Part shown: one piece after another, positions 4,372 through 6,302 of the stretch
Layout: each line of letters begins with the position of its first letter
Position numbering within the stretch: the stretch's first letter is position 1
Assembly: GCA_007127395.1 (NCBI GenBank)
Contig: SKZL01000022.1
Span: forward strand, 1 to 6,302
Source: Balneolaceae bacterium
Lineage (GTDB): Bacteria; Bacteroidota; Rhodothermia; Balneolales; Balneolaceae
Direction: 5' to 3'
Length of the DNA stretch: 6,302 nucleotides
Program-made: the position numbers and the translations under genes
Notes under the pieces: model-generated
What the model was told of the DNA's origin: nothing
The model's input: only the letters and a program-made list of their open reading frames with translations
The model's database searches: none

Positions 4372-6302
4372 TCAAAAATCACACATTAAAAGATGTAATC
4401 CACTTCCGCCTCCTATCGGTGCGCCGGGAGGAGTATAGGGTGCCGGTGGTGCTATAAAGCCGGTCGGATCTTTTTGAAACCGAGCAATCATCTCCCCTAA
4501 AAAGTGGTAATGTGCATTTGATAACTCATTGCCGGTACTCCCGGCAGCTTCAAGCCACTCTTTTAGATCTCTGATCTGCTGCCCGGTAATTGCCTGTACA
4601 TCCGGTGATGCATTTTGATCCGCAGCCAATTGAAGCAGTGAACGCAAGACCGCCGTGTTAATCCCTCTCTGAACGGCCCCATGAACACCGGATGGCATCT
4701 CCTTTTTGAGGGTAGCATCCAGTACTGTTTGAACCGTTTCACTAAGAGAGAGTTGTGATGTATCCCTGGACTGCTGAACCGTCAGGCGTGCTGCGCGATT
4801 TGAGTTAAATAGGAGTCCGGCGGTATGTTGAGCCGCAGTTTCAGCCATGGCTACAGGGTCCAGGATCGGGTCTGTATATCCGCGAAAATGCTCCCGTGTG
4901 GTTGCAATTCGAGCAGGCCTTGGCGGGATGAGGTTTGCAATCTGATCCGGAAGTGCCAATTCTGCCGGGTCAAGAGTGCGTAGCAGTATGTTCAGTGCAT
5001 CGCGTTGTCGGGTGGGTGTTAAAACTGCGGGCCCCGGCTGACCATCACCCCTCAGGTTATATGCATAATCCACACCACCAACCAGTTTTACGGTCGCTTC
5101 TGTCTGATAGCGGTGATACAGATAGATCGGCACCAGTACATCTTCCAGGTCGGACATCGGCCTGCCCATGCGGATATTTCGCTCACCAAACCGGTTCAAA
5201 GCTGCTCGTCGAATATCCATGATATGATCCAGTTGTGCGATCGGGTCTGATCCATACTCCCAAAGGTGCGCGTCGGGATGACTCCCTCCCTGTGGCCTCG
5301 CCACCTCATCCGACAGATAGAGCAGTCCCATATCAATGGTTTCAAGGATAATGTTATCCAGTGCCTCCTCTTCATCTACACCTTCCGGGAAATCCTGATA
5401 ACCCCAGATCACTGTACGTTTATCCCACTCGCCGATTCCGATATCGTACGCATTCTCCAGACTGAGTGAGCCATCCGGGTTGAGGGTAGCCATCGGGTGA
5501 GGATAGTCCATAACAGAGGCGAGATCGTTTACACTGGCCGCAAAATTATGTGCGATGCCGAGTGTGTGGCCAATCTCGTGAGCCGATAGTTGACGAATAC
5601 GGTTCAATGCCATCTCCAGCATCTGCGGGTCAGGATCCACACCCTCTTCATACGGAGCCAGAAGCCCTTCTGCGATCATATAGTCCTGCCTGACCCGCAG
5701 CGATCCCAGCAACACATTTCCTTTGATAAGCTCTCCGGTTCTTGGATCCACTACAGATGATCCATATGACCAACCCCTCGTGGAGCGGTGAACCCAGTTG
5801 ATCACATTATAGCGTATATCCATTGGATGGGCATCATCCGGTAGCATCTTCACCTGAAAGGCATCGATATAACCGGCAGCTTCAAACGCTTCATTCCACC
5901 ATCGCGCACCATCCAGAAGAGCTGTCCGGATCGGTTCGGGTGTGCCGTTATCCAGATAAAAGACGATCGGCTCAACCGCTTCACTTCTTTCTGCCATCGG
6001 ATCTTTCTTCTCCAGCCTGTGCCTCACGGCATAGCGCTGTGTAAACTCTCCGCCAATCGGTGCGCTGTAATCCTGATAGGATACCGGGAAAAATCCGGAG
6101 CGTGGATCATATTTACGAGGAGTATAATTGTCGTCGGGAAGTTCCACAAAAGAGTGATGTGTGCGAACGGTGATTGCATCGTTGGATGGAGCTACAGAAC
6201 GAAGCCAGCCACCGGCGCCTGATCCTGTAAAGGTTATTAGTGCCTCAAACTCACTGTTCATCGGAAAATTAAACGTACCCGGCAGGTAGATAGCAGAACG
6301 GC
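4372..6302 (-). CDS. Zinc-dependent metzincin protease (DUF5117/DUF4953 type), 5'-truncated by window edge
   Basis: Large, probably exported zinc metalloprotease. The frame stays open from the first in-window ATG (6259-6261) to the window end (RSAIYLPGTFNFP precedes it), so the true start and signal peptide lie outside; family members are usually about 800 residues or more and 629 are seen from this ATG. Numbering from it: residues 1-85 end the N-terminal region (FEALITFTG, TVRTHHSFVELPDDNYTPRKYDPRSGFF, RHRLEKKDP), 97-130 VEPIVFYLDNG...WWNEAFEAAGY, and the active site HEIGHTLGIAHN at 228-239 (zinc ligands H228, H232, H238; catalytic E229) with the Met-turn SVMDYPHP (M251). This is the metzincin HExxHxxGxxH plus Met-turn layout, all residues intact. 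The C-terminal half, to PPGAPIGGGSG and the TGA at 4372-4374, is helical and typical of the family. Substrate unknown. The toxin-antitoxin module begins 122 bp downstream on the same strand. Confidence 0.9.
   Translation of the reverse strand, partial: RSAIYLPGTFNFPMNSEFEALITFTGSGAGGWLRSVAPSNDAITVRTHHSFVELPDDNYTPRKYDPRSGFFPVSYQDYSAPIGGEFTQRYAVRHRLEKKDPMAERSEAVEPIVFYLDNGTPEPIRTALLDGARWWNEAFEAAGYIDAFQVKMLPDDAHPMDIRYNVINWVHRSTRGWSYGSSVVDPRTGELIKGNVLLGSLRVRQDYMIAEGLLAPYEEGVDPDPQMLEMALNRIRQLSAHEIGHTLGIAHNFAASVNDLASVMDYPHPMATLNPDGSLSLENAYDIGIGEWDKRTVIWGYQDFPEGVDEEEALDNIILETIDMGLLYLSDEVARPQGGSHPDAHLWEYGSDPIAQLDHIMDIRRAALNRFGERNIRMGRPMSDLEDVLVPIYLYHRYQTEATVKLVGGVDYAYNLRGDGQPGPAVLTPTRQRDALNILLRTLDPAELALPDQIANLIPPRPARIATTREHFRGYTDPILDPVAMAETAAQHTAGLLFNSNRAARLTVQQSRDTSQLSLSETVQTVLDATLKKEMPSGVHGAVQRGINTAVLRSLLQLAADQNASPDVQAITGQQIRDLKEWLEAAGSTGNELSNAHYHFLGEMIARFQKDPTGFIAPPAPYTPPGAPIGGGSGLHLLMCDF

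Noticed and set aside
4935..6222. Plus-strand open frames (4935-5222, 5266-5469, 5823-6044, 6019-6222)
   Set aside because: They lie opposite the conserved metalloprotease coding sequence and have no recognisable motif.
4372..6261. Taking the ATG at 6261 as the start of the metalloprotease gene
   Set aside because: The frame stays open to the window end, and the protein from 6261 begins in the middle of a conserved region with no signal peptide.

Overview
The window looks like chromosomal DNA from a Bacteroidota-type bacterium, most likely of the Balneolales/Rhodothermia side. The evidence is indirect. The large exported M14-like peptidase with a GATase-like tail, the DUF5117-type metzincin and the lipoprotein PQQ sugar dehydrogenase are all typical of that group. 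The genes lack clear Shine-Dalgarno sites, and the intergenic DNA carries purine-rich heptamer repeats (GTGAAAA, GGCAGAA) of a kind common there. Genus cannot be told.

Layout: (1) Positions 1-1775, plus strand: 3' part of an M14-family peptidase gene whose start lies before the window. (2) Positions 1776-2216: a 441-bp convergent intergenic region with no credible gene, filled with 7-nt-periodic repeats, short hairpins and one large nested inverted repeat. (3) Positions 2217-3407, minus strand: complete gene for a PQQ-dependent sugar dehydrogenase lipoprotein. (4) Positions 3436-3627, minus strand: remnant of the C-terminus of an amidohydrolase, with no ATG in its short reading frame and an in-frame stop. 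(5) Positions 3636-4249, minus strand: a toxin-antitoxin module with the toxin (PIN/VapC type) first and the antitoxin (Phd/YefM type) second, joined by an ATGA overlap, with an operator-like palindrome in the promoter region. (6) Positions 4372-6302, minus strand: 3' part of a large zinc-dependent metalloprotease (metzincin) gene whose start lies past the window end.

The three large genes encode enzymes expected to act in the envelope or outside the cell on peptides and sugars: ordinary chromosomal catabolic genes. The most informative event is at 3436-4250. An amidohydrolase gene once sat 28 bp upstream of the sugar dehydrogenase gene, and only its last ~60 codons remain. Its place is taken by an AT-rich toxin-antitoxin module. 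The sugar dehydrogenase has therefore lost its original upstream partner and perhaps its promoter, and may now depend on transcription from the toxin-antitoxin promoter. I see no new defence or mobile system, CRISPR array, transposase or RNA gene.
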